Below, piece after piece: positions 25,916 through 38,000 of a stretch of DNA of 64,000 bases. Under the pieces are notes generated by a model, which saw only the letters and a list, made by a program, of their open reading frames with translations, was not told the origin of the DNA and did not search any database. Position numbers and translations under genes: made by a program. The first letter of the stretch is position 1. Every line of letters begins with the position of its first letter. The DNA comes from Variovorax sp. S12S4 (GTDB lineage Bacteria > Pseudomonadota > Gammaproteobacteria > Burkholderiales > Burkholderiaceae_C), in assembly GCF_023195515.1 (NCBI RefSeq), contig NZ_JALPKR020000002.1, positions 4,627,001 to 4,691,000 on the forward strand, written 5' to 3'.

Positions 25916-27214
25916 TCATTTGCCGCGCTTCGCCATCCCTTGCAGCAAGGGATGTGCCTGCAAGCGCTGCTGCAGCCGCTTTTTCCACGGCGCAGGCAGC
26001 GTCGATGCGTCGATCATTGCGGGCCACTGGCTGCGCGCGAGCCGTGCGGTGTCTGCGATGACGCGTCGGACCATCGGCTCGTGCAGCCCGGTCGAGAAGC
26101 AGAAGGCGCGTATGTTGGCGGGCGTGAACAATGCCGTGCGTTTGGGTGCGGCACCTCCGCCCGCCGCTAGCAGAAGAGGCAAGGCATGGCCGTCGACGCC
26201 CTGGAGCGCGGCATATGCCACGATGTCGTAGGCCGGCGCCAGCCGTGGCGCGATGCCGTCGGGGTAGATCACGCCGAAATTCTTCAGGTGTGCATCGGGG
26301 TTGCCGAGCAGGTCGTTCACCGCCAAGCGCCGAACGAGTTCGAGCACGGCTTCTTCGCCCAGCGAAGGAAAGGCGCGCATGGCAAGCGCCATGTCGAGGT
26401 AGCTGGCGCTGTACTTGTGCATCGGGTCAACCGCAAGCACCTGCGCAAAGTCTTCGAAATGAATGCGGCGCGCGCCCTCGCGGTCGAAGCGGGTGACGGC
26501 AAGAAAATCAGGCTCGTCGGGCAGCGCATAACTGTGCTCGGCCGCAATGGCGGAGAGCGGTGCCAGTTCGGCATGGCAGACCTCGACGCCGGCCGCGCCA
26601 GCCATTTGGAGCGAAAGCATTTCGAGCTGCGGCATGTGCGGCCGGCCGGCCATGGGCAACTTGGCGATCACGCGTGTGCTGGCACCGGCACGCGTGCGGG
26701 CCACGTAGCGGCCGCCCTGGCGGCGCAGGCCGAGCTTGGGCTGCACACCCGACACCGAAATGCCTTGGGGCATGGGCAGTTCGACCACGGACATCTCGAG
26801 CGCGTCCTGGTCCTGGGTGATGAGCCGTTGCAGCGTGCCGCGGTCCACCGAAACCGGCCGGGCGCTCACCGCGCCGGGAAGGTCGCCGCCGCAAGCCGCG
26901 AGGAGCTCGAAATGGTCGTTCTCGCGGCAGCCACGCAACTGCGCGATATGGCTGCGCAGAACGCCCTCGGGCAAGAGGTTCTGAAAAAAGCGCGGAAGCT
27001 GACCACCCTGTGCGTTGAAGAGCGGGTTCTTCACGTCGCTCCACAGTGCCGCCTGGGTGGCCGGATCGCTTGCCACCATCGAAAGCGACAGCACTTCAGC
27101 CGGCGGAGCGGCCACCAGTTCGGGCTCTGCCACGAAGCGGCACAGGTCGGCGTATTGAAAGAGCTTGCCGAAGCGCCGCGAACCCAGCGAGATTTCGAGG
27201 ATCTTGACGTTCAT
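25916..27214 (-). CDS. hipA: HipA-family serine/threonine kinase toxin
   Basis: HipA toxins phosphorylate targets such as glutamyl-tRNA synthetase and induce dormancy. This 432-residue protein has the two HipA domains: an N-subdomain with LPRFFQNLLPEG, a P-loop-like GISVSGVQPKLGL (residues 151-163), RVIAKLPMAG, and a C-terminal kinase core. The catalytic loop is GNPDAHLKNFG (Asp307, Asn312), and the metal-binding Asp330 is in PAYDIV. So the active site looks intact. Its ATG overlaps the stop of the HTH antitoxin gene upstream (ATGA), the classic hipBA layout. Confidence 0.92.
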   Translation of the reverse strand: MNVKILEISLGSRRFGKLFQYADLCRFVAEPELVAAPPAEVLSLSMVASDPATQAALWSDVKNPLFNAQGGQLPRFFQNLLPEGVLRSHIAQLRGCRENDHFELLAACGGDLPGAVSARPVSVDRGTLQRLITQDQDALEMSVVELPMPQGISVSGVQPKLGLRRQGGRYVARTRAGASTRVIAKLPMAGRPHMPQLEMLSLQMAGAAGVEVCHAELAPLSAIAAEHSYALPDEPDFLAVTRFDREGARRIHFEDFAQVLAVDPMHKYSASYLDMALAMRAFPSLGEEAVLELVRRLAVNDLLGNPDAHLKNFGVIYPDGIAPRLAPAYDIVAYAALQGVDGHALPLLLAAGGGAAPKRTALFTPANIRAFCFSTGLHEPMVRRVIADTARLARSQWPAMIDASTLPAPWKKRLQQRLQAHPLLQGMAKRGK

Positions 27215-27531
27215 GGCGAACGGCGCCGCTTGTTGGCGTACGGCGGCGGGGAGGGCGCCTGCGCGATGGCGTGGCCCACGCGGGTGGCAACCGGGCGGTA
27301 GCCGTCATCGGGGGCCGTGCTCTCGCCGAAGCCCTTGGGTGCAAGCTGCAGTTCGAGGCCGATGGCGTCGACCAGCGCCAGCAGCGACGACAGCTGCGGA
27401 TTGCCCTTGAGGCTCAGCGCGTTTCGAACCGAGCGCTCGGTCAGGCCGGAGCGTTCCGCGATTTCGGCGTTGGAGAGACCCGCGGCATCGCGGCGGGCGG
27501 TGAGAGCAGCAATGAGTTCTTGTTTGATCAC
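27211..27531 (-). CDS. hipB: HipB-like HTH antitoxin
   Basis: This 106-residue protein has a helix-turn-helix core, LTARRDAAGLSNAEIAERSG and LTERSVRNALSLKG, followed by NPQLSSLLALVDAIGLELQL, as in Xre/HipB antitoxins. The C-terminal 40 residues (PPDDGYR...RRRSP) are likely flexible, matching the HipB tails that lie in HipA clefts. It overlaps hipA by four bases. The palindrome at 27560 lies 29 bp upstream of its start, the expected place for self-repression. Confidence 0.88.
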   Translation of the reverse strand: MIKQELIAALTARRDAAGLSNAEIAERSGLTERSVRNALSLKGNPQLSSLLALVDAIGLELQLAPKGFGESTAPDDGYRPVATRVGHAIAQAPSPPPYANKRRRSP

Positions 27532-27559
27532 GGAAACATATTACCGTAAACCGCTATTT

Positions 27560-27575
27560 GGGAAATACATTTCCC
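27560..27575. promoter_or_regulatory. HipB-type operator palindrome
   Basis: GGGAAAT-AC-ATTTCCC is a perfect 7-bp inverted repeat. It lies in the 60-bp gap between the lipoprotein gene and hipB. A smaller dyad, TTAC-C-GTAA, is at 27541-27549, between it and the hipB start. Two sites in front of a hipBA pair match cooperative HipB-HipA repression. Confidence 0.62.
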
Positions 27576-27591
27576 GGGTATGTCTATTGCC

Positions 27592-28350
27592 TTATCTGGG
27601 AATCAGGGTGAAGAAGGGCATGACGACACCCATGATCCAGTTCTGCCCGAAGTCGAGCGCGGCGCGGCGGTATTTTTCGTCGGCCTGCGCGGCCAGCAGG
27701 TCGAGCCGGGCCACCACCTTCGACAACTCCCGGTCTGCCACGAGGTTACGGCCGCGCTCGCTGATTTCGGTCGCCAGCAGCAAGGGCTGGCCGTCCGGTC
27801 CGGTCTTCGAGGAGATCAGCCACAGCGATATTTCGAAATTGCGCGCGGCCCGGTAGCTGTTCTCGGCATTGACGCCGTCCAGCATCGTCTGGTCCCACGT
27901 GTCGCCGTTGGCTTGCTTGAGCATCGAAGCCCAGCCGACGACCAATGCCGCAACCCGGTCGCCCTGGTAACCCTGTGGGCTGGTGTCGAAGGCCAGGCGG
28001 ATCGCGTCGATGCCGGTGGCGCCGCGCAATTCGGGCAGGGCCGGGCCAGTCAACACCGCGTCCCAGGCGCGCTGGGAGGCCGCTTCGATGCTTGCCGCCG
28101 ATTTGCGCCATTCGCGTGGGTTGCGCCGGTACAGCGTGGTTTGCACGCGCCGGATCGATTGCAGGTTGTCTCGCAAGGAAAGGTTGGCAATGCGGTTGGC
28201 GCTCGATTGCAACCATTCCTGGTTGGCATAGGGTTCGGCGCGTTCGGTGGAACGGGTGGCCGCGCAACCGCCAAGGCCCAGCAGTGCAGCTGCGCCAGCC
28301 AGCAGGTAGCCGCGGCGCGCGGTGAAGGGTGAAACCAGGGAATCGCTCAT
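27592..28350 (-). CDS. Putative lipoprotein of unknown function
   Basis: This 252-residue protein starts with a signal containing TARRGYLLAGAAALLG and a lipobox ending in LGLGGC (Cys29), so it should be anchored to a membrane. The mature part is mostly helical and hydrophilic, with TSPQGYQGDRVAALVVGWAS and ISLWLISSKTGPDGQPLLLA. I do not recognise a characterised family. The sequence type is common in Comamonadaceae near smc, as here. It diverges from smc and lies upstream of hipBA on the same strand. Confidence 0.7.
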   Translation of the reverse strand: MSDSLVSPFTARRGYLLAGAAALLGLGGCAATRSTERAEPYANQEWLQSSANRIANLSLRDNLQSIRRVQTTLYRRNPREWRKSAASIEAASQRAWDAVLTGPALPELRGATGIDAIRLAFDTSPQGYQGDRVAALVVGWASMLKQANGDTWDQTMLDGVNAENSYRAARNFEISLWLISSKTGPDGQPLLLATEISERGRNLVADRELSKVVARLDLLAAQADEKYRRAALDFGQNWIMGVVMPFFTLIPR

Positions 28351-28463
28351 GCCCTGACGTTATCATCCACAGCTGGGGCGGCGGCCTGCTTCAAGCGGCG
28401 GGCCCGTGCAATTTTCCTTACAAATCAATACCTTGGCGCTATGCCAAGGCAGGCCGACAAGTC

Positions 28464-31400
28464 GTGCGTCTCAATTCCATCAAGCTTTCAGGCTTCAAGT
28501 CGTTCGCCGAACCGACCAACTTCCTGCTGCCAGGCCAACTGGTCGGCGTGGTCGGGCCGAACGGTTGCGGCAAGTCGAACATCATGGATGCGGTGCGCTG
28601 GGTGCTGGGCGAGTCGCGCGCGTCGGAGCTGCGCGGCGAGTCGATGCAGGACGTGATCTTCAACGGCACGACCACGCGCAAGCAGGCCAGCCGCTCGAGC
28701 GTGGAACTGGTGTTCGACAACGCCGACCATCGCGCCGGCGGCCAGTGGAACCAGTTCGGCGAAATTGCCGTGCGGCGCGTGCTCACGCGCGACGGCACCA
28801 GCAGCTACTACATCAACAACCAGCCGGTGCGCCGGCGCGACGTGCAGGACGTGTTCCTGGGCACGGGCCTCGGCCCGCGTGCCTACGCCATCATCGGACA
28901 GGGCACGATCAGCCGGATCATCGAGTCCAAGCCCGAAGAACTGCGCCTGTTCCTGGAAGAAGCGGCGGGTGTTTCCAAGTACAAGGAACGCCGGCGCGAA
29001 ACCGAGAATCGCCTGGGCGACACGCGCGAGAACCTCACGCGGGTCGAAGACATTCTTCGCGAACTGAACGCAAACCTCGAAAAACTCGAGAAGCAGGCCG
29101 AGGTGGCCGCGCGCTACAACACGCTGCAGGGCGAAGCCACCAAGAAGCAGCACCAGCTGTGGTTCCTGAAGCGCAGCGAAAGCGACGCAGACCAGGCCAA
29201 GATCAAGGCCGACTCCGAAAAGGCAATCAACGACCTGGAGTCGCGCACGGCCGACCTGCGCCGCATCGAATCCGAACTCGAAACCGTGCGCCAAGCCCAC
29301 TATGCGGCCGGAGACCAGGTAAACCAGGCCCAGGGCAAGCTCTACGAAGCCAGCGCCGAAGTCGGTCGCCTCGAAGGCGAGATCCGCTTCGTGGTCGAAG
29401 GCCGCCAGCGCGTGGAGCAGCGGCTGGTTCAATTGCGCGAGCAAATGGGCCAATGGGGCCGCCGCCGTGAAGAGGCCGAGGCCGAAATCGAAACCCTGGC
29501 CGGCCAGGGCGTCGATGCCGAAGAGCAAGCCGTCATGCTGGCCGCACAGCTCGAAGAGCACGACGCCCGTAGGCCCGAACTGGAAGAGGCCCAGCAACGC
29601 GCCCAGGACGAGGCCAATGCGCAGCGAGCCGCGGTCGTGCAGATTCAGCAGCAGATTCAGGTGCTGGCCGCCGACCAGCGCAACATCGAAGACCAGAGCC
29701 GGGTGCTCACCCAGCGCGGCGAACGCCTGCGCGCCGATCAGAACGCACTGGCCGCACCCGACGAAGCCCGCCTGCAGTCCATGCAGGAAGAGCACGCCGC
29801 GGCCCAAGAAGCCGCGAGCGAAGCCGACGCCCGCCTGCACGAGTTGCAGGAGTCGGTGCCGCAGCTCGACGACGACCGCAGGACGAAGCAGCAGGCCGTC
29901 AATAGCGAGAGCGCCCGGCACGCCGAGCTCTCGGCGCGGCTCGAAGCGCTGCGTGCCCTTCAGGAAAAGGTCAAGACCGACGGCAAGCTCGCGCCCTGGC
30001 TCGCCAAGCATGGCCTTGAAGGTATGCAAGGCCTGTGGAGCCGCATTCATATCGAGCAGGGTTGGGAAAACGCCCTTGAAGCGGCGCTGCGCGAGCGCCT
30101 GGGCGCGCTCGAAGTCAGCCGGCTCGACATGGTGCGCGCCTTCGGCAACGACGCGCCGCCCGCCAAGCTGGCGTTCTACAGCCCGCCTGATGCCGGCTTG
30201 CCGCAAGGCGCTGCCGCGCTACCGCGCCTGTCCAGCCTGCTGCGCCTGAATGATGCAGGTCTGCAAGCTTTGCTGACCGACTGGCTCCACGGCTGCTACA
30301 CGGCGCAGAGTTTCGAAGAAGCCCTTGCGCAGCGCAGCACGCTGCAGCCCGGCGAAGTCATCTACGTGCAGAGCGGCCACGCTGTGTTCTCGCACAGCGT
30401 GAACTTCTACGCCCCCGATTCCGAGCAGGCCGGCCTGTTGGCGCGCCAGCAGGAAATGGAAAACCTCGAGCGCCAGCTGCGCGCCCAGACGCTCATCAGC
30501 GAAGAGGCGCGCACGGCCTTGGTCCGCGCCGAAGCCGCCTACGCCGATGCCGCGCAGCGCCTTGTCACGGCGCGCCGTGAAGCGGCCGAGACGCAATCGC
30601 GCGCACACGAACTGCAGGTCGAAACCCTGCGCATGACGCAGCTTGCCGAGCAGACGCGAGCGCGAAGCGAGCAACTCGCAGCCGACCTCGCCGAAGTCGA
30701 TGCGCAGCTCGAGGAGCTGCAGGAAAAGCGCATGGCCGCCGAGGGCCGCTTCGAAGAGCTCGACATGCAGTTGGCCGATAGCCAGGAGCGCCATGCGCAG
30801 CTCGACGAGCGCGTGATCGAGGCTGGCCGTGCACTCGCCGCGAGCCGCGAGCAGCATCGCAGCCTGGAGCGCCAAGCGCAGGAAGCCACTTTCTCGCAGC
30901 GCACGCTCGAAGCCCGCCGCGGCGAACTGAGCCGGGCCATCGAAACCGCATCGCAGCAGGTGGTGGCCCTTACCGATGAAGACGAGCGCGCCAGGGCCGA
31001 GCTCGGTCGGCTGTCGGACGCTGCAGCCCAGGCCGGCCTGCAGGACGCACTGGCGCTCAAGCTCGAGCGCGAAGCCGCCTTGGGTGCCGCGCGCAGCCAG
31101 TATGACGACCTCACGCTGAAGCTGCGCGCCAGCGATGAACGCCGGCTCCAGCTCGAACGCGAACTGGATCCGCTGCGCCAGCGCATCACCGAATTCCAGC
31201 TCAAGGAACAGGCCGCACGCCTGGGTGTCGAGCAGTACCAGCAGTTGCTGGACGACGCCGGTGCCGATCTCGAAGCGGTCGCCCAGTCAATCGAAACCGA
31301 CAAGGTGCGCCTCACGGGCCTGCAAAGCGAAATCGACCGCCTGAACCGCGAAGTGGTCGCATTGGGCGCGGTCAATCTGGCAGCGCTGGACGAACTTGCG

Positions 31401-31979
31401 ATTGCCAGCGAGCGCAAGACCTTCCTCGATGCGCAGTCGGCCGACCTGAACGAAGCCATCGGCACCCTCGAAGACGCCATCCGCAAGATCGACGGCGAAA
31501 CGCGCGAGCTTCTTGGCGGCACCTTCAAGATCGTCAACGAACACTTCAGCCGCATGTTCCCCGAGCTCTTCGGCGGCGGAAATGCCCGGCTGATGATGAC
31601 GGGCGACGAAATCCTGGATTCGGGCGTGCAGGTGATGGCGCAGCCTCCCGGCAAGAAGAACCAGACCATCCACTTGCTCTCGGGCGGCGAAAAGGCGCTC
31701 ACGGCCATTGCGCTGGTTTTTGCCATCTTCCAGCTCAATCCGGCACCTTTCTGTCTGCTCGACGAGGTGGACGCGCCGCTGGACGACGCGAACACCGAAC
31801 GCTATGCCAAACTCGTGACCGCCATGAGCCGCGAAACCCAGTTCCTCTTCATCAGCCACAACAAGATCGCCATGGAAATGGCCGAGCAGCTGATCGGTGT
31901 CACCATGCAGGAACAGGGCGTGTCCCGCATCGTTGCGGTCGACATGGAATCGGCCGTCTCGATGGTCGAAGCTGCTTAA
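28464..31979 (+). CDS. smc: Chromosome segregation protein SMC
   Basis: SMC is the condensin ATPase that organises and segregates the chromosome. The 1171-residue length is normal. Walker A is VVGPNGCGKSNIMDAVRWVL (around residues 30-48). Two long coiled-coil arms (about 170-500 and 660-1000) flank a hinge near 510-650. The C-terminal head has the signature LLSGGEKALTA and Walker B FCLLDEVDAPLDD. The start is GTG at 28464, giving MRLNSIKLSGFKSF, the family's normal N-terminus; upstream in-frame codons have no conserved sequence. It is the first gene of smc-zipA-ligA. Confidence 0.97.
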   Translation: MRLNSIKLSGFKSFAEPTNFLLPGQLVGVVGPNGCGKSNIMDAVRWVLGESRASELRGESMQDVIFNGTTTRKQASRSSVELVFDNADHRAGGQWNQFGEIAVRRVLTRDGTSSYYINNQPVRRRDVQDVFLGTGLGPRAYAIIGQGTISRIIESKPEELRLFLEEAAGVSKYKERRRETENRLGDTRENLTRVEDILRELNANLEKLEKQAEVAARYNTLQGEATKKQHQLWFLKRSESDADQAKIKADSEKAINDLESRTADLRRIESELETVRQAHYAAGDQVNQAQGKLYEASAEVGRLEGEIRFVVEGRQRVEQRLVQLREQMGQWGRRREEAEAEIETLAGQGVDAEEQAVMLAAQLEEHDARRPELEEAQQRAQDEANAQRAAVVQIQQQIQVLAADQRNIEDQSRVLTQRGERLRADQNALAAPDEARLQSMQEEHAAAQEAASEADARLHELQESVPQLDDDRRTKQQAVNSESARHAELSARLEALRALQEKVKTDGKLAPWLAKHGLEGMQGLWSRIHIEQGWENALEAALRERLGALEVSRLDMVRAFGNDAPPAKLAFYSPPDAGLPQGAAALPRLSSLLRLNDAGLQALLTDWLHGCYTAQSFEEALAQRSTLQPGEVIYVQSGHAVFSHSVNFYAPDSEQAGLLARQQEMENLERQLRAQTLISEEARTALVRAEAAYADAAQRLVTARREAAETQSRAHELQVETLRMTQLAEQTRARSEQLAADLAEVDAQLEELQEKRMAAEGRFEELDMQLADSQERHAQLDERVIEAGRALAASREQHRSLERQAQEATFSQRTLEARRGELSRAIETASQQVVALTDEDERARAELGRLSDAAAQAGLQDALALKLEREAALGAARSQYDDLTLKLRASDERRLQLERELDPLRQRITEFQLKEQAARLGVEQYQQLLDDAGADLEAVAQSIETDKVRLTGLQSEIDRLNREVVALGAVNLAALDELAIASERKTFLDAQSADLNEAIGTLEDAIRKIDGETRELLGGTFKIVNEHFSRMFPELFGGGNARLMMTGDEILDSGVQVMAQPPGKKNQTIHLLSGGEKALTAIALVFAIFQLNPAPFCLLDEVDAPLDDANTERYAKLVTAMSRETQFLFISHNKIAMEMAEQLIGVTMQEQGVSRIVAVDMESAVSMVEAA

Positions 31980-31993
31980 GCCGAGCAGCGCGC

Positions 31994-35208
<3,215 letters not shown>

Positions 35209-35317
35209 GAGCTTGGAGGTTCGGCGTTCTTACGGGTGGTTACGTGACTTCACACCCGCGCAGTCAACAGGGACTACAAGCTGGCGTTGAAGACAAAAGG
35301 CTGACAAGGAGTCCCTT

Positions 35318-35764
35318 ATGCAGAAAATTCGTGTTCTCGGTACCTGCGTCGCCATCGGCGGCATCGCGCTGCTCGGCGGCTGCGTTGCGGTGCCCGGCGA
35401 TCCTTACTACAACGGGGGCTACTCGCAGCCGTATTACGACAGCCCGGTGGTCGTTCAGCCGGCGCCCGTCTACATTGAAGGCGGCGCCTACTACGAAGGC
35501 CGTCGTCCTTACTACGGTGGACGGCCCTATTACGGTGACCGGCCCTACTACGGGCGGCCAGGTTATCCGGCTGTGCGGCCGGGCTACCCGGTGGGACGTC
35601 CGGGCTGGGGCGGCGGCGGTGGACGGCCGCCCGGTGGTGGCGCGATCGTGCCGCCGACTGGCAATACAGGCGTTTCGCCATTGCCGCAGTACCGCTCGCC
35701 ACCGCCGAACGCTCGTCAACGGTTGTACACGTCGCCCGACTCCAAGAATCAAACGCCTCCCTGA
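35318..35764 (+). CDS. Putative lipoprotein with Tyr/Arg/Pro/Gly-rich repeats
   Basis: This 148-residue protein has a lipoprotein signal ending in ALLGGC (Cys22). The middle (residues 60-90) consists of short RPYYGG/D-type repeats, followed by glycine- and proline-rich sequence. No enzyme motif is visible. Small lipoproteins of this composition are frequent in Burkholderiales envelopes, but their function is unknown. CAAGGAG lies nine bases before ATG at 35318. The 109 bp between ligA and this gene contain an inverted repeat, CGGGTG-N14-CACCCG, at 35233-35258 and probably its promoter. Confidence 0.7.
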   Translation: MQKIRVLGTCVAIGGIALLGGCVAVPGDPYYNGGYSQPYYDSPVVVQPAPVYIEGGAYYEGRRPYYGGRPYYGDRPYYGRPGYPAVRPGYPVGRPGWGGGGGRPPGGGAIVPPTGNTGVSPLPQYRSPPPNARQRLYTSPDSKNQTPP

Positions 35765-35819
35765 TCGGAGCGTGGCGGGCCACTGAGCCTTGGCGCACGG
35801 CTGTCGCGATAATCCCGCC

Positions 35820-36359
35820 ATGGCCATTCGCGAAATCCTGAAAATGGGCGATCCCCGGCTGCTGCGCGTTGCGCAGCCGGTCAGCGCTTTCGACACCGAC
35901 GAACTGCACCTTCTGGTGCGCGACATGTTCGAGACGATGATTGCGGTCAACGGTGCCGGGCTGGCCGCACCGCAGATCGGCGTCGACCAGCAGCTGGTCA
36001 TTTTCGGCACAGACGTCGTCAACCCACGCTACCCCGATGCACCGCCGGTGCCCCGCACCGTGCTGCTGAATCCCGTCATCACGCCGATTGGCAACGAGGA
36101 AGAAGAGGGCTGGGAAGGGTGTCTTTCGGTGCCGGGCCTTCGCGGCGTGGTGCCGCGCTTTTCGAGCATCCGCTATACCGGCTTCGATCCGTATGGCGAT
36201 CCGATCGACCGGACCGTGAGCGGTTTTCATGCGCGCGTGGTGCAGCACGAGGTCGATCATCTGCTTGGCAAGCTCTACCCGATGCGGGTGCGCGACTTTT
36301 CGCGCTTCGGCTACACCGACGTGCTGTTTCCCGGGCTCGACGCCAACGACGACGACTGA
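35820..36359 (+). CDS. def: Peptide deformylase
   Basis: Def removes the N-formyl group from new proteins. The 179-residue protein has all three family motifs: [10 protein letters not shown] (residues 45-54), EGCLSVPG with metal ligand Cys101, and QHEVDHLLG with His143, Glu144 and His147. ATG at 35820 gives the standard start [15 protein letters not shown]. It is not next to fmt, so this may be a second deformylase, which is common in this order. It is followed by a hairpin that also ends the convergent doxX gene. Confidence 0.95.
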   Translation: MAIREILKMGDPRLLRVAQPVSAFDTDELHLLVRDMFETMIAVNGAGLAAPQIGVDQQLVIFGTDVVNPRYPDAPPVPRTVLLNPVITPIGNEEEEGWEGCLSVPGLRGVVPRFSSIRYTGFDPYGDPIDRTVSGFHARVVQHEVDHLLGKLYPMRVRDFSRFGYTDVLFPGLDANDDD

Positions 36360-36360
36360 G

Positions 36361-36388
36361 AAAAAGCGGCCGGTTCATCACCGGCCGC
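36361..36388. terminator. Hairpin terminator between def and doxX
   Basis: GCGGCCGGT (36366-36374) and ACCGGCCGC (36380-36388) pair with loop TCATC. On the minus strand the stem is followed by TTTTT, so it is a strong terminator for doxX; on the plus strand it lacks a T run and would at most slow transcription from def. Confidence 0.8.
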
Positions 36389-36394
36389 ATGCGT

Positions 36395-36790
36395 TCAGTT
36401 GTACTTGCCGCCCAGGCCGAAGCGGCCACCGCCGAACAGCGCGACGGCAATTGCCGAGAACAGGAACATACCCTGCAGTTCCAGCGCCCAGCCGCCTTGC
36501 CCATTGAGCGCGCCCAGGTCCTTCTGGTGAACCAGCCAGATCGCCACCACCATGTTGATGGCAACGATCAGCGCTGCCGGGCGGGTGAACAGGCCCACGA
36601 TCAGCAGCACGGGGGCGAGGATTTCACCCACGTAGACCAGGTATGCCATGGCCGCCGGCAGCCCGTGGGATGCCAGCATGCCGCCGATGCCGTCGACGCC
36701 CTTGCCGACCTTCGCAATGCCGTGCAGCAGGATAAGAATGCCGAGTGCAACGCGCAGAACGAGCTTGCCGGTGTCATCGGATTTGGTCAT
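36395..36790 (-). CDS. DoxX-family membrane protein
   Basis: This 131-residue integral membrane protein has four predicted spans: LVLRVALGILILLHGIAKV, MAYLVYVGEILAPVLLIVGL, ALIVAINMVVAIWLV and GMFLFSAIAVALFGGG. It matches the DoxX family, whose members range from terminal-oxidase subunits to thiol-stress membrane proteins; the role here is unknown. ATG at 36788-36790 is the start giving the normal family N-terminus. It is divergent from the amino-acid transporter at 36966, with 175 bp between. Confidence 0.85.
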   Translation of the reverse strand: MTKSDDTGKLVLRVALGILILLHGIAKVGKGVDGIGGMLASHGLPAAMAYLVYVGEILAPVLLIVGLFTRPAALIVAINMVVAIWLVHQKDLGALNGQGGWALELQGMFLFSAIAVALFGGGRFGLGGKYN

Positions 36791-36965
36791 GAGCAGATTC
36801 CTGGTGAGAGTGATTGAAGGGCCATATGTTAGTGAATGTGCCACGGGCAGGAAAAGCCCGGAGCGGCTCACGATGCGGCATATGCATTCAACCGTCCATT
36901 CTTTGGCAGAGTAGCGGGCTGCCCCGTACACTGCCTTTTGCTTGTTTGTTGAGGAGAACACACCA

Positions 36966-38000
36966 ATGAAGAGTCGATTCCGTCCCGCGCTGGCCGTTGC
37001 CGCATCCATCGTTGCTTTTGCGGCCGCCGCGCCGGCCTTCGCCGGTAAAACGCTCGATGCCGTCAAGCAGCGCGGCACCGTGAAATGCGGCGTGACGAAC
37101 GGCGTGGCCGGCTTTTCCGCGCCGGATACGCAGGGCAACTGGTCGGGCCTGGACGTGGACACCTGCCGCGCCATTGCCGCAGCCGTGCTGGGAGACGCGA
37201 AGAAAGTCGACTTCGTGCCGCTCAATTCGCAGCAGCGCTTCTCGGCCCTGCAGGCCGGCGAAATCGACATTCTTGCGCGCAACACCACGTGGACGCTTAC
37301 GCGCGATGCTTCGCTGGGCTTCAACTTCACCACCATCACCTATTACGACGGCCAGGGCTTCTTGGTGCCGAAGAAGCTCAAGGTGACCAGCGCCAAGCAG
37401 CTCAAGAACGCGACCATCTGCACGCAGTCGGGCACCACCAACGAGAAGAACGTGTCGGACTACTTCCGCGCCCAGAACATTCCGGTCAAGACGGTGGTGT
37501 TCGAGAGCTTCGAGGCTTCGTTCAAGGCTTTCTTCTCGGGCCGCTGCCAGGCTTTCACCACCGACGCCTCGGCGCTTGCGGGCCTGCGCAACAAGGAAGC
37601 GCCCAATCCCGACGACTACATCATCCTGCCCGAGCTCATTTCCAAGGAACCGCTCGCGCCGCTGGTGCGCCGCGGCGACGACGAATGGTTTGCCATTGCC
37701 AAGTGGGTGCCCAACGCGCTCATCGAGGCAGAGGAGTTCGGCGTCACGCAGGCCAATGCCGACGATCTCAAGGCCAACAGCAAGGATCCGGCGCAGCAGC
37801 GCCTCGTCGGCACCGGCGAAGACCTGGGCAAGCTGCTGGGCCTCGACAAGGACTGGTCGTTCCGCGCGATCAAGGCTGTGGGCAACTACGGTGAAATGTT
37901 CGAGCGCAACGTCGGACCGAAATCTGTGCTCAAGCTGCCGCGCGGATCGAACAACCTCTGGAACAAGGGCGGCCTGATCTACGCACCACCGGTTCGATGA
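36966..38000 (+). CDS. aapJ: General L-amino-acid ABC transporter substrate-binding protein (AapJ type)
   Basis: This 344-residue periplasmic protein has a Sec signal ending near AAAPAFAG. The mature part starts KTLDAVKQRGTVKCGVTNGV, with GFSAPDTQGNWSGLDVDTCR, FTTITYYDGQGFLVP and TNEKNVSDYFR. These features match AapJ/BztA, which bind many L-amino acids. GGAGAA lies before ATG at 36966. The following aapQ overlaps its stop by four bases. Confidence 0.92.
   Translation: MKSRFRPALAVAASIVAFAAAAPAFAGKTLDAVKQRGTVKCGVTNGVAGFSAPDTQGNWSGLDVDTCRAIAAAVLGDAKKVDFVPLNSQQRFSALQAGEIDILARNTTWTLTRDASLGFNFTTITYYDGQGFLVPKKLKVTSAKQLKNATICTQSGTTNEKNVSDYFRAQNIPVKTVVFESFEASFKAFFSGRCQAFTTDASALAGLRNKEAPNPDDYIILPELISKEPLAPLVRRGDDEWFAIAKWVPNALIEAEEFGVTQANADDLKANSKDPAQQRLVGTGEDLGKLLGLDKDWSFRAIKAVGNYGEMFERNVGPKSVLKLPRGSNNLWNKGGLIYAPPVR

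Noticed and set aside
28488..30206. A 572-codon minus-strand open frame inside smc
   Set aside because: Antisense shadow of the SMC coiled-coil region; no ribosome site or family motif.
36791..36965. A sigma54-type promoter before aapJ
   Set aside because: TGGCA near 36905 is present, but no GC doublet occurs at the required distance; no convincing promoter could be named in this 175-bp region.
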